A stretch of DNA of 64,000 nt, taken from positions 186,001 to 250,000 of the forward strand of contig CAVQQP010000002.1 of the NCBI GenBank assembly GCA_963714995.1. The letters run 5' to 3'. Positions 16,492 through 25,669 of the stretch are shown here, one piece after another. Source of the DNA: Prado023 sp963714995 (GTDB taxonomy: Bacteria; Actinomycetota; Actinomycetes; S36-B12; CAIYMF01). Each line of letters begins with the position of its first letter. Within the stretch, counting starts at the first letter, position 1. The notes beneath the pieces are model-generated. The model made no database searches. It saw only the letters and a list, made by a program, of their open reading frames with translations, and was not told the origin of the DNA. The translations under genes were made by a program, and so were the position numbers.

Positions 16492-17841
16492 TCAGGTGCG
16501 GATGTGCCCGTCGCCGTGGACGAGGTAGGTCGTCGAGGTCAGCTCGGTCAGTCCCATCGGCCCCCGGGCGTGCAGCTTCTGCGTGGAGATCCCGATCTCC
16601 GCCCCGAAGCCGAACTCACCCCCGTCGGTGAACCGCGTTGACGCGTTGACCATCACCGCGGCCGAGTCGACGCCCCCGATGAACCGCCGCGACGCACCGA
16701 GGTCCTCGGTGACGATCGCCTCGGTGTGCCCGCTCGACCAGCGCCGGATGTGCGCGCACGCCTCGTCCACGGAGTCCACGACCCCGGCGGCGATGTCCAG
16801 CGAGTAGTACTCGCACGACCAGTCCTCGTCGGTGACCGGGGCGAAGGCGATCCCCGCGGCCTCGGCGTACGCAGCCATCCGCTCGTCGCCGTGGATCGTC
16901 ACGCCCTTGTCCGCCAGCGCGGCCAGCGCGACGGGCAGGAACTCCTCGGCCACGGCGCTGTGCACCAGGAACGTCTCGGCGGTGTTGCACACGCTGGTGC
17001 GCTGGGTCTTGGAGTTGACCAGGATCGCCACGGCCTTGTCGATGTCCGCGGCCGCGTCGATGTACACGTGGCAGTTGCCGACCCCGGTCTCGATGACGGG
17101 GACCGTCGAGTTGTCCACCACGTTGCGGATCAGCCCGGCGCCCCCGCGTGGGATGAGCAGGTCGACCAGCCCGCGGGCGGTCATCAGGGCCATGACGGCC
17201 TCGTGGCTGCGTCCGGGCACGAGCTGGATCGCGTCGACCGGCACATCGGTGGTCGCCAGGGCCGCGCGCATGACCTCCACCAGCGCCGTGTTCGAGTCGT
17301 AGGCCGACGACGACCCGCGCAGCAGTGCTGCGTTGCCGCTCTTCAGGCTCAGGCCGGCGGCGTCCACGGTGACGTTCGGGCGGGCCTCGTAGACCATCGC
17401 GACGACGCCCATGGGGACCCGCACCTGGCGGATCTCCAGGCCGTTCGGCTGGGTCCAGCCGCGCACGACCTCGCCGACCGGGTCGGGGAGGTCCGCGACC
17501 AGCTCCAGTGCGGCGGCGATGTCGGACAGTCGGGCCGCGGTGAGCGTCAGCCGGTCGACGATCCCCGGCGCGGTCCCGGCGGCCACCGCGCGCTGCACGT
17601 CGACAGCGTTGGCGGCGAGGACCTGCTCGGTCGAGCCGCGCAGGGCGTCAGCCATGGCGCGCAGCGCGACGTCCTTCTGCGCACGGGTCAGCTGCCGCAG
17701 GGTGACCGCAGCCTCCTTGGCCCGCCGGGCCGTGGCCAGGACGAGCTCGCGCTCAGCGGCGGCGGGCGCAGGGGCTGCGACCTCGGGGGCGGCTGCGGCC
17801 TCGAGGGCATCCGTGGGGAGATCGGCGGGGATGGTGGACAT
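16492..17841 (-). CDS. proA: Gamma-glutamyl phosphate reductase
   Basis: 449 residues from ATG 17839-17841 (MSTIPADL). A 45-residue Ala/Pro-rich extension precedes the catalytic fold. Landmarks are VPMGVVAMVYEARPNVT, SGNAALLRGSS, PRGGAGLI, and the catalytic Cys in TSVCNTAETFLVH. It reduces gamma-glutamyl phosphate to the semialdehyde, the second step of proline synthesis. It follows proB by 39 bases. A TACCCT box (17848-17853, minus strand) just before the start could be an internal promoter giving a leaderless message. Confidence 0.95.
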   Translation of the reverse strand: MSTIPADLPTDALEAAAAPEVAAPAPAAAERELVLATARRAKEAAVTLRQLTRAQKDVALRAMADALRGSTEQVLAANAVDVQRAVAAGTAPGIVDRLTLTAARLSDIAAALELVADLPDPVGEVVRGWTQPNGLEIRQVRVPMGVVAMVYEARPNVTVDAAGLSLKSGNAALLRGSSSAYDSNTALVEVMRAALATTDVPVDAIQLVPGRSHEAVMALMTARGLVDLLIPRGGAGLIRNVVDNSTVPVIETGVGNCHVYIDAAADIDKAVAILVNSKTQRTSVCNTAETFLVHSAVAEEFLPVALAALADKGVTIHGDERMAAYAEAAGIAFAPVTDEDWSCEYYSLDIAAGVVDSVDEACAHIRRWSSGHTEAIVTEDLGASRRFIGGVDSAAVMVNASTRFTDGGEFGFGAEIGISTQKLHARGPMGLTELTSTTYLVHGDGHIRT

Positions 17842-17880
17842 GACCCAAGGGTAGACGAGCACCGCGTCACCGGCGGCGGG

Positions 17881-19183
17881 TCAGCGCAGCAGGACCATGT
17901 CGTCGCGGTGGACGACCTCGCGCTCGTACTCCGGGCCGAGCGCGACGGCCAGCTCCTTGGTGGAGCGGCCCAGGAGGGCCGGGAGCTCGACCGCGTCGTA
18001 GGCGACCAGACCACGGGCCACCAGCTGACCGTCCGGCCCGATCAGGTCCACAGGGTCCCGGGCCACGAAACCGCCGACCACATGGGTGATCCCGGCGGGC
18101 AGGAGAGAGGCGCCCCGGTCCTGGAGCGCGCGCACGGCGCCGGCGTCGAGGTGGATCTGGCCGAGGCTGGAGGTGGCGTGGGCCAGCCACAGCATCCGCG
18201 AGGCGGACCGGTCCCCGGTGGGGTGGAAGTAGGTGCCGACGGGCTCGCCGGCCAGCGCGCGAGCGGCGTTGGCCGCGGAGGTCAGCACGACCGGGATGCC
18301 TGCCTCGGTCGCGATGCGCGCAGCGTCGACCTTGGTGCTCATGCCTCCCAGCCCGACCCCGGCAGCGCCGCTCCCGCCGACGACGACGTCCGCCAGGTCA
18401 GCGGCCGAAGCCACCTCGCTGATGAGCCGGCTGCCGCCCCTGTCGGGGGGCCCGTCGTAGAGGCCGTCGACGTCGGAGAGCAGGATCAGGGCGTCGGCAC
18501 GCACGAGGTGGGCCACGAGTGCGGCGAGGCGGTCGTTGTCACCGAAGCGGATCTCCGCGGTGGCCACCGTGTCGTTCTCGTTGACGATCGGCACGACGTC
18601 GAGCTCGAGCAGCCGCTCCAGGGTGCGCTGGGCGTTGCGGTAGTGGGCGCGACGGATCAGGTCGTCGGCGGTGAGCAGCACCTGGCCCACTGTGCGGTCG
18701 TGGCGCGCGAAGGCGTCGTGGTAGTGCGCCATGAGGATCCCCTGGCCGACCGAGGCCGCGGCCTGGGCCGAGGCGAGGTCCCGGGGTCGCCGACGCAGTC
18801 CCAGCGGTGCGATGCCGGTGGCGATGGCCCCGGAGGAGACCAGGAGCAGCTGGGCGCCGCGGTGGCTGGCATCGCCCAGGGCATCCACCAGCTCGTTCAC
18901 GCGGGTGACATCGATCCCGGCCGACACCCCGGCGAGGACCGAGGAGCCGTCACGGGGCCCGGCGTCGACCTCGGGGCCCGGACGCGGGCCGCGGCCACCG
19001 GCCGCCGCGTCGCTGGCTGCGGAACGGCGATGACGTGCCGGGCGCCCCCGAACCGCCGAAACCGTCCGTCCCCGCTCCGGCGGTACGCAGGGTCAACGAC
19101 GACGAGCCGACCTTGACCACCACGCGCCTGGCAGCGCGGATCGCCTCACGGGATGAGGCAGGTCGAGCCGGGACCACGGCCAT
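17881..19183 (-). CDS. proB: Glutamate 5-kinase with a long insertion and one frame break near its N-terminus
   Basis: Starts at ATG 19181-19183, which overlaps the obgE stop (TGATG), with MAVVPARPASSREAI then RVVVKVGSSSLT. The remainder, from GIDVTRVNELVDALG, is in a frame one base later and shows LVSSGAIATG, VNENDTVA, the AAK-fold kinase core and a C-terminal PUA domain. The two frames overlap in roughly 18950-19090, so the exact extra base is not fixed; the natural-looking switch is near 19010-19040. With one base removed the protein is 433 residues, about 60 longer than usual, because a Gly/Ser/Pro-rich insert lies between SSSLT and GIDV. It catalyses the first step of proline synthesis. 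Confidence 0.87.
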
Positions 19184-20716
19184 CAGCTCACGTCCTCCCC
19201 GGACTCGGTCGACGCAGGACTGGCCACGACTGGGGCCAGCGAACCGGAGGTCGTCCCGGGGCCACGCCGGCGATGCGTCGCCGGGCTCTCGTCCACGGGG
19301 TCCGGAGCCCAGTCGGCCTCGGGGTCCTCCCCCTCCTCCAGCTGTGCCCGCGTCCGGCCGTGCTGGCGGGCCTCGGGCGCCAGGATCCGCTGGTCCTGCC
19401 CGCGCGGGCCGGGTCCGGACCCACGGACGGTCGGCTCCCAGTCGAACACGACGGCGTTGTCCTCGCGGGCCGATCCGGACCTCGTCGCCCGGCTTCGCAC
19501 CGAGGCGCACGAGATCGTCCTCGACGCCCAGGCGGGCCAGGCGGTCGGCCAGGTAGCCCACGGCCTCGTCGTTGGAGAAGTCGGTCTGGCGGATCCAGCG
19601 CTCGGGGCGCGAGCCGCGCACCCGGAACGCCTCACCCTCGCGGAGGACCTCGTAGCCGGAGTCGTCGACGGCCCTCGGCTGGATGACGATCCGCTCGGCC
19701 ACCGGGCGGGCCGTGGCCGCACGCCGCTCGGAGACGATGCGACCCATCGCGAACGACAGCTCGCGCAGCCCCTCATGGGAGACCGCGGACACCAGGAACA
19801 CCGGCAGGCCGCGGGCCTCGAGGTCGGCGCGCACCATCTCGGCCAGCTCGCGGCCCTCGGGGACGTCGATCTTGTTCAGCACCACCAGGCGCGGCCGATC
19901 GGCCAGCCCGCCGTACTCGGCGAGCTCGGCCTCGAGGACGTCGAGATCGCTGAGCGGGTCCCGGCCGGGCTCGAGGGTGGCACAGTCCAGGACGTGGACC
20001 AGCGCAGCGCAGCGCTCGACGTGGCGCAGGAACTCCAGGCCCAGGCCCTTGCCCTGTGAGGCTCCCGGGATCAGCCCGGGCACGTCGGCGACCGTGAACA
20101 CCTGCGACCCGGCAGTCACGACCCCGAGGTTGGGCACGAGCGTCGTGAACGGGTAGTCGGCGATCTTGGGGCGCGCCGAGGACATGGCGGCGATCAGCGA
20201 GGACTTCCCGGCACTCGGGAACCCGACCAGGCCGATGTCGGCCACGGTCTTGAGCTCGAGGACGACCGTGACCTCCTCGCCGGGCTCGCCGAGGAGCGCG
20301 AAGCCCGGGGCCTTGCGCCGGGCGGAGGCCAGGGCGGCGTTGCCCAGCCCACCCCGGCCACCACGGGCGATGACCACGGAGGCGCCGGCCACCGGCAGGT
20401 CGGCCAGGACCTCGCCCTCGACGCTGATGACCGTTCCCACGGGGACGGGCAGCACGACGTCCGAGCCGTTGGCCCCGTTGCGGTGGCCGCCCTGACCCGG
20501 CACGCCGTTCGTGGCCCGGCGATGCGGGGAGTGGTGGTACTCCAGCAGGCTGGGGGTCCCGGGATCGGCCACCAGGATCACGTCCCCGCCGCGGCCGCCG
20601 TTGCCACCGTCCGGGCCGCCGAGCGGCTTGAACTTCTCCGAGTGCACGGAGGCGCACCCATGCCCGCCATTGCCGGCGGTGGCGTGGATCACCACCTGGT
20701 CGACGAATGTCGCCAT
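19183..20716 (-). CDS. obgE: GTPase Obg, frame broken by one extra base near 19468
   Basis: 510 residues when one base is removed. The Gly-rich Obg fold occupies the first 160 residues, followed by G1 GFPSAGKSSL, the switch region DYPFTTLVPNLG, DVPGLIPGAS and NKIDVPEG, and then the OCT domain. At GDEVRIG the frame slips; the family sequence DNAVVFDWEPTVRGSG is one frame over. A GGG run (19467-19469, plus strand), where two Gs would keep frame, accounts for it. The restored tail is long, acidic and Pro-rich and ends EDVS before a TGA overlapping proB. Obg acts in 50S assembly and stress signalling. Confidence 0.92.
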
Positions 20717-20794
20717 GGGCCCATCTCCTCTCGTGGTCGTGCGGTGGCCGTCCCGGCTGAGCGGGAGGAAGAACGGGTGCGGGGGAAAGCAGAA

Positions 20795-20820
20795 GAGGCG
20801 AGCCCAACCGGGCCCGCCTC
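20795..20820 (-). terminator. Terminator or attenuator between rpmA and obgE
   Basis: On the minus strand, GAGGCGGGCCC and GGGCTCGCCTC form an 11-bp stem with one mismatch and a four-base loop, followed by TTCTGCTTTCC. This is the most classical intrinsic terminator in the window. It would limit read-through from rplU-rpmA into obgE-proB-proA. Confidence 0.75.
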
Positions 20821-20838
20821 CGCTGAAGTGGTCCGGCC

Positions 20839-21099
20839 TCAGCCAGCCGGGACCTCGACGATGTTGATGACGCGACGCCCGCGGGCGGTGCCGAACTGCA
20901 CGGCACCCGGGGCGAGGGCGAACAGGGTGTCGTCGCCGCCGCGGCCGACGTTCTCACCCGGGTGGAAGTGCGTGCCACGCTGGCGGATGAGGATCTCGCC
21001 GGCCTTGACGACCTGGCCGCCGAAGCGCTTCACACCGAGGCGCTGCGCGTTCGAGTCGCGCCCGTTGCGCGTGCTGGATGCACCCTTCTTATGAGCCAT
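20839..21099 (-). CDS. rpmA: 50S ribosomal protein L27
   Basis: 86 residues starting MAHKKGASSTRNGRDS, then QRLGVKRFGGQVVKAGEILIRQRGT and FHPGENVGRGGDDTLFAL. L27 reaches the peptidyl-transferase centre with its N-terminus. There is no cleavable N-terminal extension of the Firmicutes kind. It follows rplU by 4 bases. Confidence 0.97.
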   Translation of the reverse strand: MAHKKGASSTRNGRDSNAQRLGVKRFGGQVVKAGEILIRQRGTHFHPGENVGRGGDDTLFALAPGAVQFGTARGRRVINIVEVPAG

Positions 21100-21103
21100 G
21101 AGG

Positions 21104-21418
21104 TCACTTCCCGCTCTCGATGCCGGTGACGCGCAGCTGGGTCAGGGCCTGACGGTGGCCCTGGTGCTTGCGGTAGCCGGTCTTGTTCTTGTACTTGAGG
21201 ATCTCGATCTTCGGGCCCTTGGTGTGGGCCACGACCTCGGCGGACACGGTCACGCCGGCCAGGGTCTCGGAATCCGAGGTGACGGTGGCGCCGTCCACGA
21301 GCAGCAGTGCGGGCAGGACCACGTTGTCGCCGGGCTCGGCGGAGACGCGGTCGGTCTCGATGACGTCGCCGACGGCGACCTTCTCCTGGCGGCCGCCGGA
21401 GCGGACAATGGCGTACAC
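21104..21418 (-). CDS. rplU: 50S ribosomal protein L21
   Basis: 104 residues from the GTG at 21416-21418 (VYAIVRSGGRQEKVAVGD), preceded by AGGAG. The C-terminal signature YKNKTGYRKHQGHRQ is intact. Upstream in-frame extension to 21685 is rejected because it runs into rne and is not conserved. It heads the L21-L27-Obg operon and has its own promoter. Confidence 0.96.
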   Translation of the reverse strand: MYAIVRSGGRQEKVAVGDVIETDRVSAEPGDNVVLPALLLVDGATVTSDSETLAGVTVSAEVVAHTKGPKIEILKYKNKTGYRKHQGHRQALTQLRVTGIESGK

Positions 21419-21505
21419 GGGTGGCACTCCTGAGATCGGTTCGGGGCTGGACGCACCCGGATCACGGGCACGCACATGCGAGCGGCGCTCACGCGCCAGG
21501 GTTCT

Positions 21506-21535
21506 AGGGTACGGAGCCGACTGGCATACGGTCAA
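21506..21535 (-). promoter_or_regulatory. Promoter for rplU-rpmA
   Basis: Minus strand: TTGACC (21530-21535), an 18-base spacer, then TACCCT (21506-21511). The -35 box overlaps the rne stop codon. The start of transcription would be near 21499, leaving about an 80-base leader before the rplU GTG. This is the best two-box promoter I see. Confidence 0.65.
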
Positions 21536-24500
21536 ACCGCGTCCGCGCGGTCGGACTGCTCCGCGTGCTCCGCTGCGTCGTCGGCGTCGTCCGGGTGCTG
21601 CCCCGCGGCCTCGTCGGGGTTGTCCCACGACTGCTCGGGGGCGTGCTGAGCAGCGTGGACGTCGTCGGCCTGGTGTCCGTCCCACTGGTCCGACCCGGCC
21701 GAATCGCCGGCCTGCTCGGACTCGGCGTGGTGCTCGGAGCCGTGGTCCTCGGACTGACCGTGGTCCTCGGACTGACCGTGGTCCTCGGCGGACTCCTCAT
21801 GCTCGGTGGACTCCGGGGCACCGTCCCCAGCATGGTCGTCCCCAGCGTGCTCGGCGACTCCGGGGCACTCGTCCCCGGCGTGCTGGTCCTGCACGTGGTC
21901 ATCGGAGGTGTCCACGACGGCGTGCTCGTCGTGGTCGATGTGGCCGTGGTCGTCGAACTTCGGCGGCGGCGGCGTCTTGCCCGTCTGCTTGCCGCCGAGC
22001 ACCGCCGGTACCACCGGCTTGGCGGCGCGACGCCCGCCGCGATCCCGGCGGTTGCCGTTCTCCTCGGCGGGCTGTTGGTCCACCCCGACCGGCTCGGCGT
22101 GGACCACGTGCCCACGACCCCCGCAGTGCTCGCACTGCGTGGAGAAGACCTCGAGCAGGCCCTGGCCGATCCGCTTGCGGGTCATCTGCACCAGCCCGAG
22201 CGAGGTGACCTCGGCCACCTGGTGCTTGGTCCGATCGCGGCCGAGGCACTCCACGAGCCGGCGCAGGACGAGGTCACGGTTGCTCTCGAGGACCATGTCG
22301 ATGAAGTCCACGACGATGATGCCGCCGATGTCGCGCAGCCGGAGCTGGCGCACGATCTCCTCAGCCGCCTCGAGGTTGTTCTTGGTGACGGTCTCCTCGA
22401 GGTTGCCACCCTGGCCGGTGAACTTGCCGGTGTTCACGTCGACGACGGTCATCGCCTCGGTGCGGTCGATCACCAGGGAACCGCCCGAGGGCAGCCACAC
22501 CTTGCGGTCCAGGGCCTTGGCGAGCTGCTCGTCGATCCGGTGCGCGGCGTAGAGGTCGGTCGGCTCGACCCACTTCTCCAGCTTGGGCAGGAGGTCCGGG
22601 GCGACCCATCCGATGTAGTCGCTGAGCGTCTGCCACGTGCTCTCGCCCTGCACCAGCAGCGTGGTGAAGTCCTCGTTGAAGATGTCGCGGACGACCTTGA
22701 TCGCCAGGTCCGGCTCGCCGTACAGCAGCGACGGCGGGGACGCCGACTTCGCCTTCTTGGTGATGTCGGCCCACTGCGCGGCCAGACGAGTGACGTCGGC
22801 GGTCAGCTGCTCCTCGGTGGCGCCCTCGGCGGCGGTGCGCACGATCACGCCGGCGCCCTCCGGGACGATGTCCTTGAGGATGCCCTTGAGCCGCGAGCGC
22901 TCGGTGTCGGGCAGCTTGCGCGAGATCCCGGTCATCGAGCCCTCGGGCACGTAGACCAGGAACCGCCCCGGCAGCGAGATCTGGCTGGTCAGCCGCGCGC
23001 CCTTGTGGCCCATCGGGTCCTTGGTCACCTGCACGAGCACCGGGTCGCCGGACTTCAGCGCCAGCTCGATCCGCTTGGGCTGCCCCTCGAGGCCGGCGGC
23101 CTCCCAGTTCACCTCACCGGCGTACAGCACGGCGTTGCGGCCACGGCCGACGTCGACGAACGCTGCCTCCATCGAGGGCAGCACGTTCTGGACCTTGCCC
23201 AGGTACACGTTGCCCACCATCGAGGAGGACTCGGCGCGGTTGACGTAGTGCTCGACGAGGATGCCGTCCTCGAGGACGGCGATCTGCGTGCGGTCGCCAT
23301 GCTCGCGGACGCACATGACGCGGTTGACAGCCTCGCGGCGGGCGAGGAACTCCGCCTCGGTCAGGATCGGGGCACGCCGGCGGCCGGCCTCGCGACCGTC
23401 ACGGCGCCGCTGCTTCTTGGCCTCGATGCGCGTGCTGCCGCGCACCGAGGTGATCTCGTCCTTGGGCCGACGGGCCTCGCGGACCTTGACCACGGTGTTG
23501 GGCGGATCCTCGGAGGACAGGTCCTCCATCTCCTCGGCGACCCCGGCCCGGCGACGGCGACGGCGACGGCGACGGGCGCTCGAGGACTCCGAGGCCTCAC
23601 CGCCCTCGGCGTCCTCATCCTCGCCGTCCTGGTCGGACTGCTCCTCGGACTCTGCATCGGACACGTCGCCGGAGCGGTTGGACCGCCGGGAGTCGGCGCG
23701 CACGTCGGCGGCGTCCTGGCTGTCGTCGTCCTCGGCGGACCCGGCGTCCTCGCCACTGCCCGGACCACCACGACGGCGGCGACGGCCACCCCGGCGGCGG
23801 CGACGACGCGGCGCTCCCTCGTCCTCGCCGTCGTCCTCGCGATCGTCCTCGCGATCCTCGGCGTCAACGTCAACGTCGGTGTCGGCGTCCTGATCGCGCG
23901 CGGCTCGCCCACGGTGCGGTTCCGACCGGTCGGTGTCGGGCGCCTGCGCTGCGGCGTCGCTGCCCTGCTCGGGAGACTCGGAGGTGGAGTCGTCGGCGAC
24001 GATCGCGGGGCGTCGGCGACGACGCACGGCCTTGGTCTCGTCCGGCGGCTGGAACAGTGCCACCACGGGCGCCTCCACGGGCGGGGCCACCGGCACCGAC
24101 TCGGGCTCCGGCTCCGCGGAGAAGGCCACGGTCGTCACGCCGCGGGTCGCACGCCGGGAGCGGCGTGCCGTCGCGGTGCCCTCACCCTGACGCAGGGATC
24201 CGGCCTCGGAGTCCGCAGGTCCAGTCGCCTCGACGAGATCCGCCACGGGCTCCTCGACCACCGGCTCAGCCTGCGGCTCGACCTCGGGCTCGGAGTCACC
24301 CTCGGCGTTCGACTCACCCTCGGCCACAGCCTCCGACGCCGCGCCCTCGACCTCCGGCTCGGCCTCCAGCTCCGGGGCTGACCCGGCCTCACCGGCAGCC
24401 GTCGCCCCGTCGCCCTGCTCGGACGCGGCGAAGAGCTCGGCCTGGTCACCCTCCGGGACGACCGCGGGCGGCCCCGCGGGCCGACTGGCCGCCCGTCGAC

Positions 24501-24576
24501 GGCGACGCGGCGCTGACGTGACCGGCACGTCGGCCTGGGCTTCGTCGGTGGGCTGCTGATCCTGATCGTCGACCAT
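21532..24576 (-). CDS. rne: Ribonuclease E/G family endoribonuclease
   Basis: 1014 residues. An N-terminal region of about 400 residues is disordered: acidic stretches alternate with Arg runs such as RRRRRRRR. The S1 domain (YLGKVQNVLPSMEAAFVDVG) is near residue 455. Catalytic acidic residues appear in VIDRTEAMTVVDVNTGKF (about 705) and VVDFIDM (about 758), and the zinc-link cysteines in CEHCGGRG (about 815). A 170-residue tail is rich in His, Asp and Glu with three DHGQSE-like repeats. The enzyme starts mRNA decay and rRNA maturation. Catalytic core in the middle with both ends disordered is the actinobacterial plan. Confidence 0.95.
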   Translation of the reverse strand: MVDDQDQQPTDEAQADVPVTSAPRRRRRAASRPAGPPAVVPEGDQAELFAASEQGDGATAAGEAGSAPELEAEPEVEGAASEAVAEGESNAEGDSEPEVEPQAEPVVEEPVADLVEATGPADSEAGSLRQGEGTATARRSRRATRGVTTVAFSAEPEPESVPVAPPVEAPVVALFQPPDETKAVRRRRRPAIVADDSTSESPEQGSDAAAQAPDTDRSEPHRGRAARDQDADTDVDVDAEDREDDREDDGEDEGAPRRRRRRGGRRRRRGGPGSGEDAGSAEDDDSQDAADVRADSRRSNRSGDVSDAESEEQSDQDGEDEDAEGGEASESSSARRRRRRRRRAGVAEEMEDLSSEDPPNTVVKVREARRPKDEITSVRGSTRIEAKKQRRRDGREAGRRRAPILTEAEFLARREAVNRVMCVREHGDRTQIAVLEDGILVEHYVNRAESSSMVGNVYLGKVQNVLPSMEAAFVDVGRGRNAVLYAGEVNWEAAGLEGQPKRIELALKSGDPVLVQVTKDPMGHKGARLTSQISLPGRFLVYVPEGSMTGISRKLPDTERSRLKGILKDIVPEGAGVIVRTAAEGATEEQLTADVTRLAAQWADITKKAKSASPPSLLYGEPDLAIKVVRDIFNEDFTTLLVQGESTWQTLSDYIGWVAPDLLPKLEKWVEPTDLYAAHRIDEQLAKALDRKVWLPSGGSLVIDRTEAMTVVDVNTGKFTGQGGNLEETVTKNNLEAAEEIVRQLRLRDIGGIIVVDFIDMVLESNRDLVLRRLVECLGRDRTKHQVAEVTSLGLVQMTRKRIGQGLLEVFSTQCEHCGGRGHVVHAEPVGVDQQPAEENGNRRDRGGRRAAKPVVPAVLGGKQTGKTPPPPKFDDHGHIDHDEHAVVDTSDDHVQDQHAGDECPGVAEHAGDDHAGDGAPESTEHEESAEDHGQSEDHGQSEDHGSEHHAESEQAGDSAGSDQWDGHQADDVHAAQHAPEQSWDNPDEAAGQHPDDADDAAEHAEQSDRADAV

Positions 24577-24916
24577 GGCGGTCTCCTCACGGGTACCACG
24601 CAGCGATCACCGCCACGCAGTTCCCTGCGTATGGCCGACGCATGCACGCACGCTCCGGCGAAGCCTCTGATACCGCCCGTGGTGCGCACGTGGATCGTGC
24701 GTCGACCTCGGGCTCCGCGCTGTCAGCGGGCCCGGCTGGGGACGGAATTCGCCTCCAGCCGGTCGCGGCCAAACCGCTCCCTGTGCCAGCTCACGGCGGC
24801 ACGTAGGGCCTCGGTCGGTGCGACGCATCGAACACGGGTCACTCCGACGGACGGGGTGACTGGGCCGAATTATGCCACAGGGGGTGTCCCGCGGCGCGCA
24901 ACTCGCGGGGTCGCCC
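24577..24916 (-). promoter_or_regulatory. Probable rne leader and promoter region (340 bases without a gene)
   Basis: No ORF of merit. On the minus strand TGG-CATAAT at 24869-24877 resembles an extended -10; no good -35 is present. That would give a leader of roughly 285 bases before rne. RNase E genes in other bacteria have long 5' leaders that allow autoregulation, so a regulatory leader is plausible, but I found no specific structure to support it here. Confidence 0.35.
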
Positions 24917-25669
24917 CTACGCCGAGGCTGCCGCCGCGGCCGCCCGATCGACAGCCAGCGGATCGCCGACCAGCCCGTCAGCCGTCAGCGGACCCTGCGC
25001 CACTCGGGTCGAGCGGGCCGGATCCGAGGCGGCCAGGCCGCCGACCTCACGCAGTGCGACCAGGATCTCCTCGGGGCGCACCGTGGGCGTCACGTTGGCC
25101 ACGGTGACCTCGAGCACGGCACCGAGCGGGCCGGCATCGCCGACCACACCGGTGACCAGCGCCGGGCGCAGGTCGAGGGTCCGCATCCCCTGCTTCATCA
25201 TCCTCTGCACGGGCACGGCCTCGGCGTCCGTGACCCGCTGCCACGCCTGGGCGAGCTCGCCGGAGTCGGCTCCGGGGACCTCGATGCGCCACCTGCTCGC
25301 CTCCAGCCTGTTGACCAGGTCGGGCGTGCGGGCCTCGACGACCTCGATCACGTCCAGGCCCGGGGGCAGGGCGTCGTCGAGCTCGGCGCGCAGGGCCTCG
25401 GGGTCGCAGCGCCGGACCACGCCGATCTCCACGTACTCCGCCTCGCTGGCCGCGCCGGTCGGGGCGGAGTTGGCGTAGGAGACCTTCGGGTGCGGCGAGA
25501 ACCCCGCCGAGTAGGCCATCGGGACCCGGGCGCGGCGCAGTGCCCGCTCGAGGGCCCGCTGGAAGTCCCGGTGCGAGGAGAAGCGCAGCGGTCCGCGCTT
25601 GGCGTAGCGGATGCGCAGCTTCTGGACCGCGGGGACGATCTCGCGGTCAGGTGTTCGCTTGGCGGCCAT
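24917..25669 (-). CDS. TIGR03936-type protein, partner of radical-SAM enzyme
   Basis: 250 residues from ATG 25667-25669 (MAAKRTPDREIV), which overlaps the upstream gene's TGA. Typical motifs are VQKLRIRYAKRGPLRFSSHRDFQRALERALRRA, VPMAYSAGFSPHPKVSYANS and EYVEIGV. The family (radical-SAM-linked, DUF2344-like) nearly always follows a TIGR03960 enzyme, as here. Its biochemical role is not established to my knowledge; linkage suggests a shared modification pathway. Confidence 0.9.
   Translation of the reverse strand: MAAKRTPDREIVPAVQKLRIRYAKRGPLRFSSHRDFQRALERALRRARVPMAYSAGFSPHPKVSYANSAPTGAASEAEYVEIGVVRRCDPEALRAELDDALPPGLDVIEVVEARTPDLVNRLEASRWRIEVPGADSGELAQAWQRVTDAEAVPVQRMMKQGMRTLDLRPALVTGVVGDAGPLGAVLEVTVANVTPTVRPEEILVALREVGGLAASDPARSTRVAQGPLTADGLVGDPLAVDRAAAAAASA

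Noticed and set aside
16726..19116. 796-codon frame opposite proA-proB
   Set aside because: Antisense shadow; continuous only because high GC makes stops rare.
21565..24381. 938-codon frame opposite rne
   Set aside because: Antisense shadow of RNase E; low-complexity Val/Leu/Gly sequence and no start signals.
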